A DNA stretch of 14,248 nt from Syntrophomonadaceae bacterium (GTDB lineage Bacteria; Bacillota_D; Dethiobacteria; DTU022). The translations under genes and the position numbers were made by a program. Position 1 is the stretch's first letter. Each line of letters opens with the position of its first letter. Of this stretch, positions 1 through 7,504 are shown piece by piece. The notes beneath the pieces are model-generated. The model worked only from the letters and a program-made list of their open reading frames with translations, had not been told where the DNA came from and searched no databases. Location: the NCBI GenBank assembly GCA_003564505.1, contig PXFD01000097.1:1-14248 (forward strand). Direction: 5' to 3'.

Positions 1-1
1 T

Positions 2-2242
2 ATTCCCCAATCACAAATTTACTCTGTCGCCACCTTTTACAAGTCTCTACACTTAACTCCACGCGGAAAACATACTGTCGATATTTGCGAAGGCACCGCC
101 TGTCACATCAGGGGTGCTTCTTTATTAATCAGCGCAGTTTCCGAAGAGTTCAAAGTTAAAGAAGGAGAGATGACCTCGGACGGCCAGTTTACTTTAAACT
201 CCGTTCACTGTGTGGGAGCCTGTGCTATGGGTCCGGTAGCAATTATTGACGGCGAGTACCATGGTAATCTGACCTCTTCTAAGCTGGCAAAAAAAATCAA
301 ACAGTGCTGTGCCGAAGAGAAATGTGCTGAAGGTCATGAGCAAAAGCAACCAGCTGATGATTACTTTGCTGAGGAGGTTGCAAAGATTGAGGTCAAGTCT
401 TTTGCTGATTATGAAATAATCAGGAGTGAGCTTGCAGCTAAATTACCGCATGAACAGCCAAGAATTTTAGTCTGCACAGGTACAGGGTGCCTGGCCAAGG
501 GCAGTCTTAAGGTAGCTGAAGCCCTGGCACAAGAACTGAAAGCTAAAGCCCTTGAAATACCCGTAACAATTGGTGTCAAAAAGGTCGGCTGCCACGGCTT
601 ATGTGAGCATGGCCCGCTGGTAATCATGCATCCTGATAATACCTGTTATACAAAAGTGACCGAAGATGACGCCCCTGAAATTATCCAGGAATCTGTAGTT
701 GCCAGTAAAACCGTAGAAAGGTTGCTTTACCAGGAAAACGATGAAGCGCCATCTATAGAAGATTACACCGAAATTCCTTTTTATGCTTCCCAGCAAAAAA
801 TAGCCCTGCGCAATGTTGGTCTAATTGATCCTTCCAGCATGGCTGACTATATCAGCCGGGGGGGCTACAGTGCCCTGGTTAAAACTCTTCAGCATATGAA
901 GCCAGCAGAAACAATTGACGAAGTTGAAGCCTCGGGACTGCGCGGCCGTGGTGGTGGAGGTTTTCCTGCCGGCAAAAAATGGCGAACTGCGGCAAAAATA
1001 GATTCAGATATTCGATATGTTATCTGTAACGGAGATGAAGGAGACCCCGGAGCTTTTATGGATTGCAGTATTATGGAAGGAGACCCTCACTCCGTGCTTG
1101 AAGGCATGATCATCTGTGCCTACGCCGTTGGCGCTTCCCAGGGTTATATATATGTGCGGGAGGAGTATCCAAGAGCATTAATTCGAATGCAGCAGGCCAT
1201 TTTGCAGGCCCGCCAGAGCGGCTTTCTTGGCCGGAATCTATTCGGAACCGACTTCTCCTTTGATATCAAGATAAACAGGGGCGCAGGCGCTTTTGTCTGC
1301 GGTGAATCAACAGCCCTGATGCAATCTATTGAAGGCAGGGTTGGTGAACCGCGGGCCAAGTATATTCGATCAGCAGAGCGTGGTCTCTACGACCGCCCCA
1401 CAGTCCTTAACAATGTAGAAACCTTTACTAATGTCCCTGTAGTTATTGATAAAGGCGCAAACTGGTTCCGTTCAACCGGTACTTCAAACAGTCCGGGAAC
1501 CAAGGTATTCTCAGTTGTAGGGAAGGTTAAAAATACGGGCCTGGTTGAAGTTCCAATGGGCGCAACTTTGCGTGAAATAATTTTCAACATGTGTGGCGGA
1601 ATCCTGGACAACAAGCAATTTAAAGCCGTTCAGACAGGCGGACCTTCGGGAGGATGCCTTCCTGAAGGCAAATTAGATCTGCCAGTTGATTTTGATACCC
1701 TGACCCGGGAAGGTTCAATGATGGGCTCAGGCGGAATGATCGTGATGGATGAAGATACCTGCATGGTTGATGTAGCCAGGTATTTTACCGAATTTTTAAC
1801 CCAGGAATCCTGTGGCAAATGCAGTGCCTGCCGGATCGGTTTAATCAGTATGCTTGAAATATTAGAGAAAATTTGCCGGGGAGACGGTGTTCCGGAAGAC
1901 ATCGGCAACATGGAAAAACTGCTGGACGTGCTTGAACAGGGATCGCTTTGCGGTCTTGGAAAATCTGCACCCAACCCTGTGCGCAGCACCCTGGCTCATT
2001 TCAAAGATGAGTACATGGCTCATATCAATGAGAAAAGATGTCCGGCCGGAGTTTGCCGTAACCTGATCAGCTATGAAATCACAGACCTTTGCACCGGTTG
2101 CACCCGCTGTGCAAGAAATTGCCCGCAAGACGCAATTAGCGGGACAAAAAAAGAGATCCACACCATAGACCAGGAACTCTGCAACCGCTGTGGCATTTGT
2201 AAAGTTACCTGCAACTTTGATGCAATATATGTCGCCAGGTAA
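2..2242 (+). CDS. NuoE-NuoF fusion, NADH-binding diaphorase subunit (5' partial)
   Basis: The reading frame is open from base 2, so the true start lies left of the window; 746 residues are visible. Numbering from the first visible residue, residues 1-80 are the C-terminal half of a NuoE-type thioredoxin-like domain with [2Fe-2S] ligands C29, C34, C70, C74. A second thioredoxin-like domain follows with C158, C163, C197, C201. The NuoF core has the glycine-rich GLRGRGGGGFPAG motif (about 313-325), the GDEGDPGAFMD motif and GAGAFVCGESTAL, which bind NADH and FMN. [4Fe-4S] ligands are C604, C607, C610 and C650. The C-terminus adds two ferredoxin motifs (C697/C700/C703/C707 and C727/C730/C733/C737), as in HydB/HndC-type subunits of bifurcating hydrogenases. 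Known family role: soluble NAD(H) oxidoreduction passing electrons through FMN to clusters. Here it should serve the two downstream flavoproteins. NuoE and NuoF are usually separate genes; the fusion is odd but the frame is unbroken. Confidence 0.93.
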   Translation: MPQSQIYSVATFYKSLHLTPRGKHTVDICEGTACHIRGASLLISAVSEEFKVKEGEMTSDGQFTLNSVHCVGACAMGPVAIIDGEYHGNLTSSKLAKKIKQCCAEEKCAEGHEQKQPADDYFAEEVAKIEVKSFADYEIIRSELAAKLPHEQPRILVCTGTGCLAKGSLKVAEALAQELKAKALEIPVTIGVKKVGCHGLCEHGPLVIMHPDNTCYTKVTEDDAPEIIQESVVASKTVERLLYQENDEAPSIEDYTEIPFYASQQKIALRNVGLIDPSSMADYISRGGYSALVKTLQHMKPAETIDEVEASGLRGRGGGGFPAGKKWRTAAKIDSDIRYVICNGDEGDPGAFMDCSIMEGDPHSVLEGMIICAYAVGASQGYIYVREEYPRALIRMQQAILQARQSGFLGRNLFGTDFSFDIKINRGAGAFVCGESTALMQSIEGRVGEPRAKYIRSAERGLYDRPTVLNNVETFTNVPVVIDKGANWFRSTGTSNSPGTKVFSVVGKVKNTGLVEVPMGATLREIIFNMCGGILDNKQFKAVQTGGPSGGCLPEGKLDLPVDFDTLTREGSMMGSGGMIVMDEDTCMVDVARYFTEFLTQESCGKCSACRIGLISMLEILEKICRGDGVPEDIGNMEKLLDVLEQGSLCGLGKSAPNPVRSTLAHFKDEYMAHINEKRCPAGVCRNLISYEITDLCTGCTRCARNCPQDAISGTKKEIHTIDQELCNRCGICKVTCNFDAIYVAR

Positions 2243-2269
2243 CATTTATGTTCTAATGAAAGGATAACT

Positions 2270-5200
2270 ATGAGCACTAAAATTAATATAACCGTTGACG
2301 GAAGAAAAGTTGAAACTGAAGATAGAAAAATGCTTTTGCCTATAATAAATGATCTCGGTATACAGGTTCCACAACTCTGCAACCATCCTTCTCTGACACC
2401 CAGCGGTGCCTGCAGGTTGTGTGTGGTTGAAATAACCAAGCAGGACTGGAACGGCGGGTCTAAAATAGTAACATCCTGCCTTTATCCTGCCGAAGAGGGT
2501 TTAATTGTATCAACCCGTTCGGAAGAAGTCCTGAAAACAAGAAGAAACCTGCTTGAACTGTATTTGGCCCAGTGTCCTGGCTCGGAGGATATAAAGGCCC
2601 TGGCCAGACTTGAAGGAATTGACGCAACTTCCTTTACAACGCCTGCAGAAGAAGATAATAAATGCATAATGTGTGGCCTTTGCACAAGGGTCTGCCAGGA
2701 TTGTGGACCTGGCGCGATATCTACCCTGGGTCGCGGGTTTGATAAAGATATCGGACCGAATCCAGATTTTACGGCTGAAAATTGTACCGGATGTCGTACC
2801 TGCACATATATATGCCCGACTGATGCCATAGAATCAAGCCAGGAAAATGGCATCTATAAAATCTGGAACCGGGAGTTTGAGATTCCAACCTGTTCGGTTG
2901 AACCGGAATTGTGCCGCGGCTGCGGTAGGTGTGAAGAAGTTTGTCCCTATTCTATTCCCAGGGTTACTCTTTATAAAACCGGCCTATCTACCGCCCAAAT
3001 ATCACAGGAAACCTGTGTTGGTTGTGGAATATGCCCCGGGGTCTGTCCCACGGGAGCCATAAAACAGAAAAAAACCGAACCTTTAACTGATTATGAGAGC
3101 TTTATATTTAAAAATGATCTTCAAGGAAAAGACCTGGTTTTTGCCTGTCCCCGTTCACCAATGCCTGACCAGGACAATGTTCTCAGGGTAAGCTGCATCG
3201 GCAGTATTGACATCTCCATTTTGCTTTACTGTGTTGCTGCCGGGGCTAACAGCGTTGCTTTAATCTGCCGTGACAAAGACAGCTGCCCCTATCATGAGGG
3301 TGGAAGCCTGGGCGAAAAACGCCTGGTGACCGCCCAGGAACTGTTAAAATATTGCGGCCTTGAAACAGAACAACTGGCCTTGCTTAAACCCTCTTTCGGG
3401 CTTGAAAGCCCGGTCGATTTTTGGAATGAATACAGCAATTCAATGGAGAATTATCCTGGCAAGTTAAATTCATTATACCTGCCAGAAGAAGCCCCTGCAG
3501 TCGGTATGGACCTGGCCCTCGATATTGTCGACTGGTTAAAGAAACAGCCCGAACTGGAAGTCAATTTGCCCTTGCTGATCACTTCCTGGTTTAACACGAC
3601 TGAAGAACCATCAGCTCCGGCACTTTACCTGGACAGTTTACCGGAACTGCATATGCTTATGGCCCTGCTTATAGATGAACCGGAAGTACTTAATGTCCTA
3701 TCCGATGCCGCATCACTATTAAATGAAAAAAATGTTGCCGTGCGCTGCCTGGCCTCAGAAAAAGATTTGCACCAGGTAAAACCAGGCAAAGTAATTACTT
3801 TTACTCCCGGCATGCCGGAAGATTTACCATCTAACAGCTCTCTTGTCACATTAAACGAACTGGCCGGTTTTCCCGCGGGCCAGGCAAGCGAACATCTAAC
3901 CTTTAAGATCAGCCCGCAAAAACGCAAAAAATTGCTCGAAAAACACGCTGCCAGCATTGACCAAAATATTCTCTGCAGTTCAGTTGAAGAATACCTGCAA
4001 TATGCGCTGCTGCTGCGTTCTGGATCCTGGATCCAGTCACCAGCTGAAAAACCTCACCTTTTATTCAGCACTCGATCTGTTGATCATGGGAAAGCTGAAG
4101 AAATACAGGAAGAGCGAAGAATTAGCAATCACCCGATCCTGCCGCCCATTGAAACGTCTGAGTTTACATTTACTTTTAACGATAGGGAGTACACTGCCAG
4201 GGAAGGTGAAGTAATTACTACGGCTCTTTATGCAGCCGGCATAACAGTTTTTGGACATCATCACCGGGACGGTGGAGCACAGGGTGTTTACTGTGTCAAC
4301 GGACAGTGTTCACAGTGCATGGTTATTGCCGACGGAAAGCCGGTTAAGGGCTGCATGGTTGCCGTTACCCCCGGCATGAAAGTAAACAGTGTAGAAGGGG
4401 TTCCTGAGTTACTTGATACAGACCTGCCTGAAACTATCAATGTCCAGCCCGAAGTTGTTAAAACCGATGTCTTAATTATCGGTGGCGGACCGGCCGGCAT
4501 CAGTGCTGCAATAGAACTGGGCAATGTTGGGGTAGATGTTTTAATTATTGACGATAAGCAGGAACTGGGCGGCAAGCTCAGCCTGCAAACTCATAATTTC
4601 TTTGGTTCGGTAGCAGATTGTTATGCCGGCTTAAGAGGGGTTGAAATAGGCCATATCCTTGCCGGTGACCTGAGCCATCTGCCAACCATAAATACCTGGC
4701 TTAACTCAACCGTAGTCGGTGTCTTCAGCGATGGCAAGTTTGGTGTCTCTGGTAATGGCACCTACAAGCTGGTAGAACCAAAAAGAGTACTATTTTCTAC
4801 CGGTGCCCGTGAAAAGAGCCTTGCTTTCCCGGGTGCTGACCTGGCTGGTGTATACGGCGCGGGAGCATTTCAGACCCTGGTTAATCGTGACCTGGTTAAA
4901 TGTGCCGAAAGACTATTTATTATCGGTGGCGGTAATGTCGGCCTGATCGGAGCTTACCATGCCCTGCAGGCAGGAATAGATGTCGTGGGGTTGGTTGAAG
5001 CGCTGCCAAAGTGCGGAGGCTACAAGGTTCACGAAGATAAAATTAAACGTTTTGGGGTTCCAACTTATACATCCCATACCGTGCTCAAAATAGAAGGTAA
5101 AGAGAAGGTAGAGCGGGTTATTATCGCTGAAATTGATGAAAACTTTAAACCTGTCAAGGGAACAGAACGTGCTTTCGAAGTGGACACTGTCCTGATGGCT

Positions 5201-6220
5201 GTAGGTCTCAGCCCGGTTGACGAACTGCTAGCTAAAGCCAGGGAATACGGGATAGAAGCTTATGCAGCAGGTGATGCGGAAGAAATTGCCGAAGCTTCGG
5301 CAGCCATTTTCTCCGGTAAAATAATCGGTCGTAGAATAGCCCAGGGTATGGGCATAGATCTTCCTGTGCCAAGTGACTGGGAAGCATTTGGCGATACTTT
5401 GAAACATCATACGGATGAAAGTGTTCCCTTCCAGCCTGAAGACTCAAGTGCACCAGTTTACCCGTTAATTCGCTGCACCCAGGAAATACCCTGTAATCCC
5501 TGCACTGAAGCCTGTCCAAGTAATTGTATCACCATGCCCGAATCAATTTTATCCCTTCCTGAATACAGCAAGGATTGCATCGGCTGCGGACAATGTGTGC
5601 TTGCCTGTCCCGGTCTGGCCATAACCCTGGTTGTTAATGACTATGACCCTGACCGGGAAAAAGCGCTGCTAATCATGCCCCATGAATTTGTTAACGAGAT
5701 TATCCCTCTTGGCAAAGAAGTCACCACTACTGACATGGAAGGTAATGTGGTGGGTAAAGGAAAGGTAATTGCCTATAAAGACAGGACATCGCAAAACAGC
5801 AGAAGACTGCTGCTTCTGGAGATACCTCATGAAGATAAATTAGAGGTAGCCGGGTTTATGATCAGGGAAGTAGAACCTGGAGAGCCTGTTGATTTGACAG
5901 CAGATGAAGAAGATCCGATCATCTGCCGCTGTGAAAGAGTTAGAAAAAGCGAAATAGTAGAAGCTATTAGAGCGGGAATCCGCGATATGAACCAGCTCAA
6001 AGCTGCTGTCCGAGCTGGTCTGGGCGGTTGTAACGGAAAAACCTGCAACGATTTAATCCTGCGCTTATATCGTGAAGAAGGAATCCCCATGTCTGAAATA
6101 ACCCTGCCCACCCACCGGCCCCTGGTTGCCGAGGTTCACCTTGGAGACTTTATAGCCGGAAACGGGTCAGGCTATGCAAATGTGGAAAAGAAAGAGGAGG
6201 CAGACAATGTCGGCCAATAA
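2270..6220 (+). CDS. Giant multi-cluster fusion: NuoG-like, MvhD-like and sarcosine oxidase/proline dehydrogenase alpha-like flavoprotein
   Basis: Start ATG has AGGA at 2261-2264; it lies 27 nt after the NuoEF stop. Domains over 1316 residues: NuoG-type [2Fe-2S] (C37, C48, C51, C70); a short segment with only C102 where NuoG has a cluster; four [4Fe-4S] motifs (C132-C142, C172-C182, C215-C225, C249-C259); an MvhD-like domain (about 288-385; C293, C309, C333, C339); an unassigned stretch (390-630); a second [2Fe-2S] domain (C675, C680, C683, C695); an FAD/NAD disulfide-reductase-type fold (GGGPAG at 738-743, GGGNVG at 886-891); two cysteine-rich cluster motifs (C1069-C1086, C1103-C1113); and a BFD-type [2Fe-2S] domain (C1219, C1221, C1254, C1259). 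The second half matches the alpha, gamma and delta parts of multi-subunit proline/opine/sarcosine dehydrogenases joined together. Inferred role: cytoplasmic electron hub between the DAO subunit and the NuoEF-type NADH site. Domain identities are solid; the physiological reaction is not known. Confidence 0.9.
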   Translation: MSTKINITVDGRKVETEDRKMLLPIINDLGIQVPQLCNHPSLTPSGACRLCVVEITKQDWNGGSKIVTSCLYPAEEGLIVSTRSEEVLKTRRNLLELYLAQCPGSEDIKALARLEGIDATSFTTPAEEDNKCIMCGLCTRVCQDCGPGAISTLGRGFDKDIGPNPDFTAENCTGCRTCTYICPTDAIESSQENGIYKIWNREFEIPTCSVEPELCRGCGRCEEVCPYSIPRVTLYKTGLSTAQISQETCVGCGICPGVCPTGAIKQKKTEPLTDYESFIFKNDLQGKDLVFACPRSPMPDQDNVLRVSCIGSIDISILLYCVAAGANSVALICRDKDSCPYHEGGSLGEKRLVTAQELLKYCGLETEQLALLKPSFGLESPVDFWNEYSNSMENYPGKLNSLYLPEEAPAVGMDLALDIVDWLKKQPELEVNLPLLITSWFNTTEEPSAPALYLDSLPELHMLMALLIDEPEVLNVLSDAASLLNEKNVAVRCLASEKDLHQVKPGKVITFTPGMPEDLPSNSSLVTLNELAGFPAGQASEHLTFKISPQKRKKLLEKHAASIDQNILCSSVEEYLQYALLLRSGSWIQSPAEKPHLLFSTRSVDHGKAEEIQEERRISNHPILPPIETSEFTFTFNDREYTAREGEVITTALYAAGITVFGHHHRDGGAQGVYCVNGQCSQCMVIADGKPVKGCMVAVTPGMKVNSVEGVPELLDTDLPETINVQPEVVKTDVLIIGGGPAGISAAIELGNVGVDVLIIDDKQELGGKLSLQTHNFFGSVADCYAGLRGVEIGHILAGDLSHLPTINTWLNSTVVGVFSDGKFGVSGNGTYKLVEPKRVLFSTGAREKSLAFPGADLAGVYGAGAFQTLVNRDLVKCAERLFIIGGGNVGLIGAYHALQAGIDVVGLVEALPKCGGYKVHEDKIKRFGVPTYTSHTVLKIEGKEKVERVIIAEIDENFKPVKGTERAFEVDTVLMAVGLSPVDELLAKAREYGIEAYAAGDAEEIAEASAAIFSGKIIGRRIAQGMGIDLPVPSDWEAFGDTLKHHTDESVPFQPEDSSAPVYPLIRCTQEIPCNPCTEACPSNCITMPESILSLPEYSKDCIGCGQCVLACPGLAITLVVNDYDPDREKALLIMPHEFVNEIIPLGKEVTTTDMEGNVVGKGKVIAYKDRTSQNSRRLLLLEIPHEDKLEVAGFMIREVEPGEPVDLTADEEDPIICRCERVRKSEIVEAIRAGIRDMNQLKAAVRAGLGGCNGKTCNDLILRLYREEGIPMSEITLPTHRPLVAEVHLGDFIAGNGSGYANVEKKEEADNVGQ

Positions 6221-7379
6221 TAATTATGATGTAATAATTGTCGGATGTGGAAGCGTTGGCAATCCTACTGCATACCAGCTTGCTGAAGCAGGTTTAAAGG
6301 TCCTTGTAATCGATAAACGCGCTTCGGCAGGCCAGGGCGAAAACAAAACTGCTATCGGTGGTGTCAGGGCAACTCATTCTGATCCCGGTAAAATATCAAC
6401 CTGCCTTTTCAGCATTGAAGTCTTTTCTACCTGGGAAGAGAAATACGGCTTTGACATCGGCTGGAAACCGGGAGGATACTGTTTTCCGGTTTATGAAAGC
6501 GCAACAGAAAAAACCCTGAAAGACCTGATTCCTTACCAGAAAAAACTGGAGATGAAAATAGACTGGGTTGGACCGGAAAAAGTAGAAGAACTTATACCGG
6601 GTATAAACCGCGAAGGGTTACTGGGTGGGACATATTCACCGGATGACGGACAGGTTTCCTCTATCCTGGCCCCGATTGCTTTTCAGCGTCAGGCTGAGAA
6701 ACACGGCACAGATTACCATTTTAACGAAGCAGTTATAGACTACCTGCGTGAAGGCGACAGAATAACAGGAGTGAAAACAGATAAAGCAAGCTATAATGCA
6801 GACTGGGTTGTTCTGGCGACCGGATCTGATGCCGCTGAACACGGAAACCTTTTAGGCCTGGAAATTCCGGTCACTCCTGATTCCCATGAAGCTGGTATTT
6901 CGGCCCCTATTGAACATTTCCTGGACCCCCTGGTTGTTGATCTGCGATCCGGACCGGAAGGAAAAACAACAAACTTTTATTTTGGCCAAAATAAGGAAGG
7001 GCAGATTATCTTTTGCTATACCCCAAAAGAACTGTTTATCGGCACAGACCGTGAATCACTTTCCGAGTTCTTGCCAGTTTTATCAGGCAGGCTGGTTTCG
7101 CTGCTGCCAAGGCTGAAAAACCTGCTGGTTCGCCGGATCTGGCGAGGTTGCTATCCTATGACACCGGATGGTGTGCCTATTATAGATTATGCACCCGGGC
7201 TTGATGGCTTGATCTTAGCAGTTGGCATGTGCGGGCAGGGCTTGATGCTTGGTCCCGGAGTTGCTAAAAATATAACTTCTATGATTACCGAAGGATGCTC
7301 ATGTCTTTCTTCAGAAGCCCAGCATTGTTTCCGTTACGATAGGGACCTGTTTGAAGCAAAGACAGAAACATTAAAGTAA
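6207..7379 (+). CDS. FAD-dependent amine/imino acid dehydrogenase, DAO family (sarcosine oxidase/proline dehydrogenase beta-like)
   Basis: A 390-residue DAO-fold protein. The N-terminal dinucleotide motif is GCGSVG (residues 13-18), followed by the family signature GGVRATHSDP that lies near the flavin. The C-terminal MTPDGVPIIDYAPGLDG and GMCGQGLMLGPG segments are typical of sarcosine oxidase, glycine oxidase and proline dehydrogenase beta subunits. These enzymes oxidise a C-N bond of a secondary or primary amine using FAD. The start at 6207 is chosen because AGGAGG at 6195-6200 precedes it by 6 nt; an in-frame ATG at 6174 has no comparable site and would add 11 basic residues. The gene overlaps the preceding one by 14 nt, which suggests translational coupling and a stable complex. 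The substrate cannot be read from the sequence: proline, sarcosine, an opine or another N-alkyl amino acid are all possible. The neighbouring proC leans towards proline. Confidence 0.9.
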   Translation: MSANNNYDVIIVGCGSVGNPTAYQLAEAGLKVLVIDKRASAGQGENKTAIGGVRATHSDPGKISTCLFSIEVFSTWEEKYGFDIGWKPGGYCFPVYESATEKTLKDLIPYQKKLEMKIDWVGPEKVEELIPGINREGLLGGTYSPDDGQVSSILAPIAFQRQAEKHGTDYHFNEAVIDYLREGDRITGVKTDKASYNADWVVLATGSDAAEHGNLLGLEIPVTPDSHEAGISAPIEHFLDPLVVDLRSGPEGKTTNFYFGQNKEGQIIFCYTPKELFIGTDRESLSEFLPVLSGRLVSLLPRLKNLLVRRIWRGCYPMTPDGVPIIDYAPGLDGLILAVGMCGQGLMLGPGVAKNITSMITEGCSCLSSEAQHCFRYDRDLFEAKTETLK

Positions 7380-7425
7380 TTGTATCTACTAATCATTTCA
7401 GGAATGCTTATTCAATTGCGATTAA

Positions 7426-7498
7426 TACCCCCTATGACCTCTTGCATTAATGATCTTATTTAGATAGAATACTTTCTAAGATCTTCAAGTAGGGGGTA
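7426..7498 (+). promoter_or_regulatory. Nested inverted repeats in the proC leader, covering the ribosome binding site
   Basis: TACCCCCTA (7426-7434) is perfectly complementary to TAGGGGGTA (7490-7498). Just inside, CTTG (7441-7444) can pair with CAAG (7486-7489), and the innermost GATCTTA (7452-7458) pairs with TAAGATC (7477-7483). The 3' outer arm contains the AGGGGG that serves as Shine-Dalgarno site for the ATG at 7505, so the folded form would hide it. No U-run follows, so it does not look like a terminator. It does not match a riboswitch class I recognise. Function as a translational control element or protein-binding operator is inferred. Confidence 0.55.
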
Positions 7499-7504
7499 AT
7501 TATT

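Noticed and set aside
1630..1989. Minus-strand reading frames within the NuoEF-like gene and elsewhere
   Set aside because: They lie antisense to strongly conserved coding sequence, have no homology or ribosome sites, and reflect codon composition only.
4020..4036. Palindrome CTGGATCC-T-GGATCCAG
   Set aside because: Lies inside the giant fusion gene, codes for ordinary residues and has no partner sites; most likely chance.
6174..6206. Earlier ATG for the DAO-family dehydrogenase, adding MQMWKRKRRQT
   Set aside because: No ribosome site before 6174, whereas AGGAGG sits 6 nt before the ATG at 6207; the added residues are translated out of the purine-rich ribosome site itself and do not match the family N-terminus.
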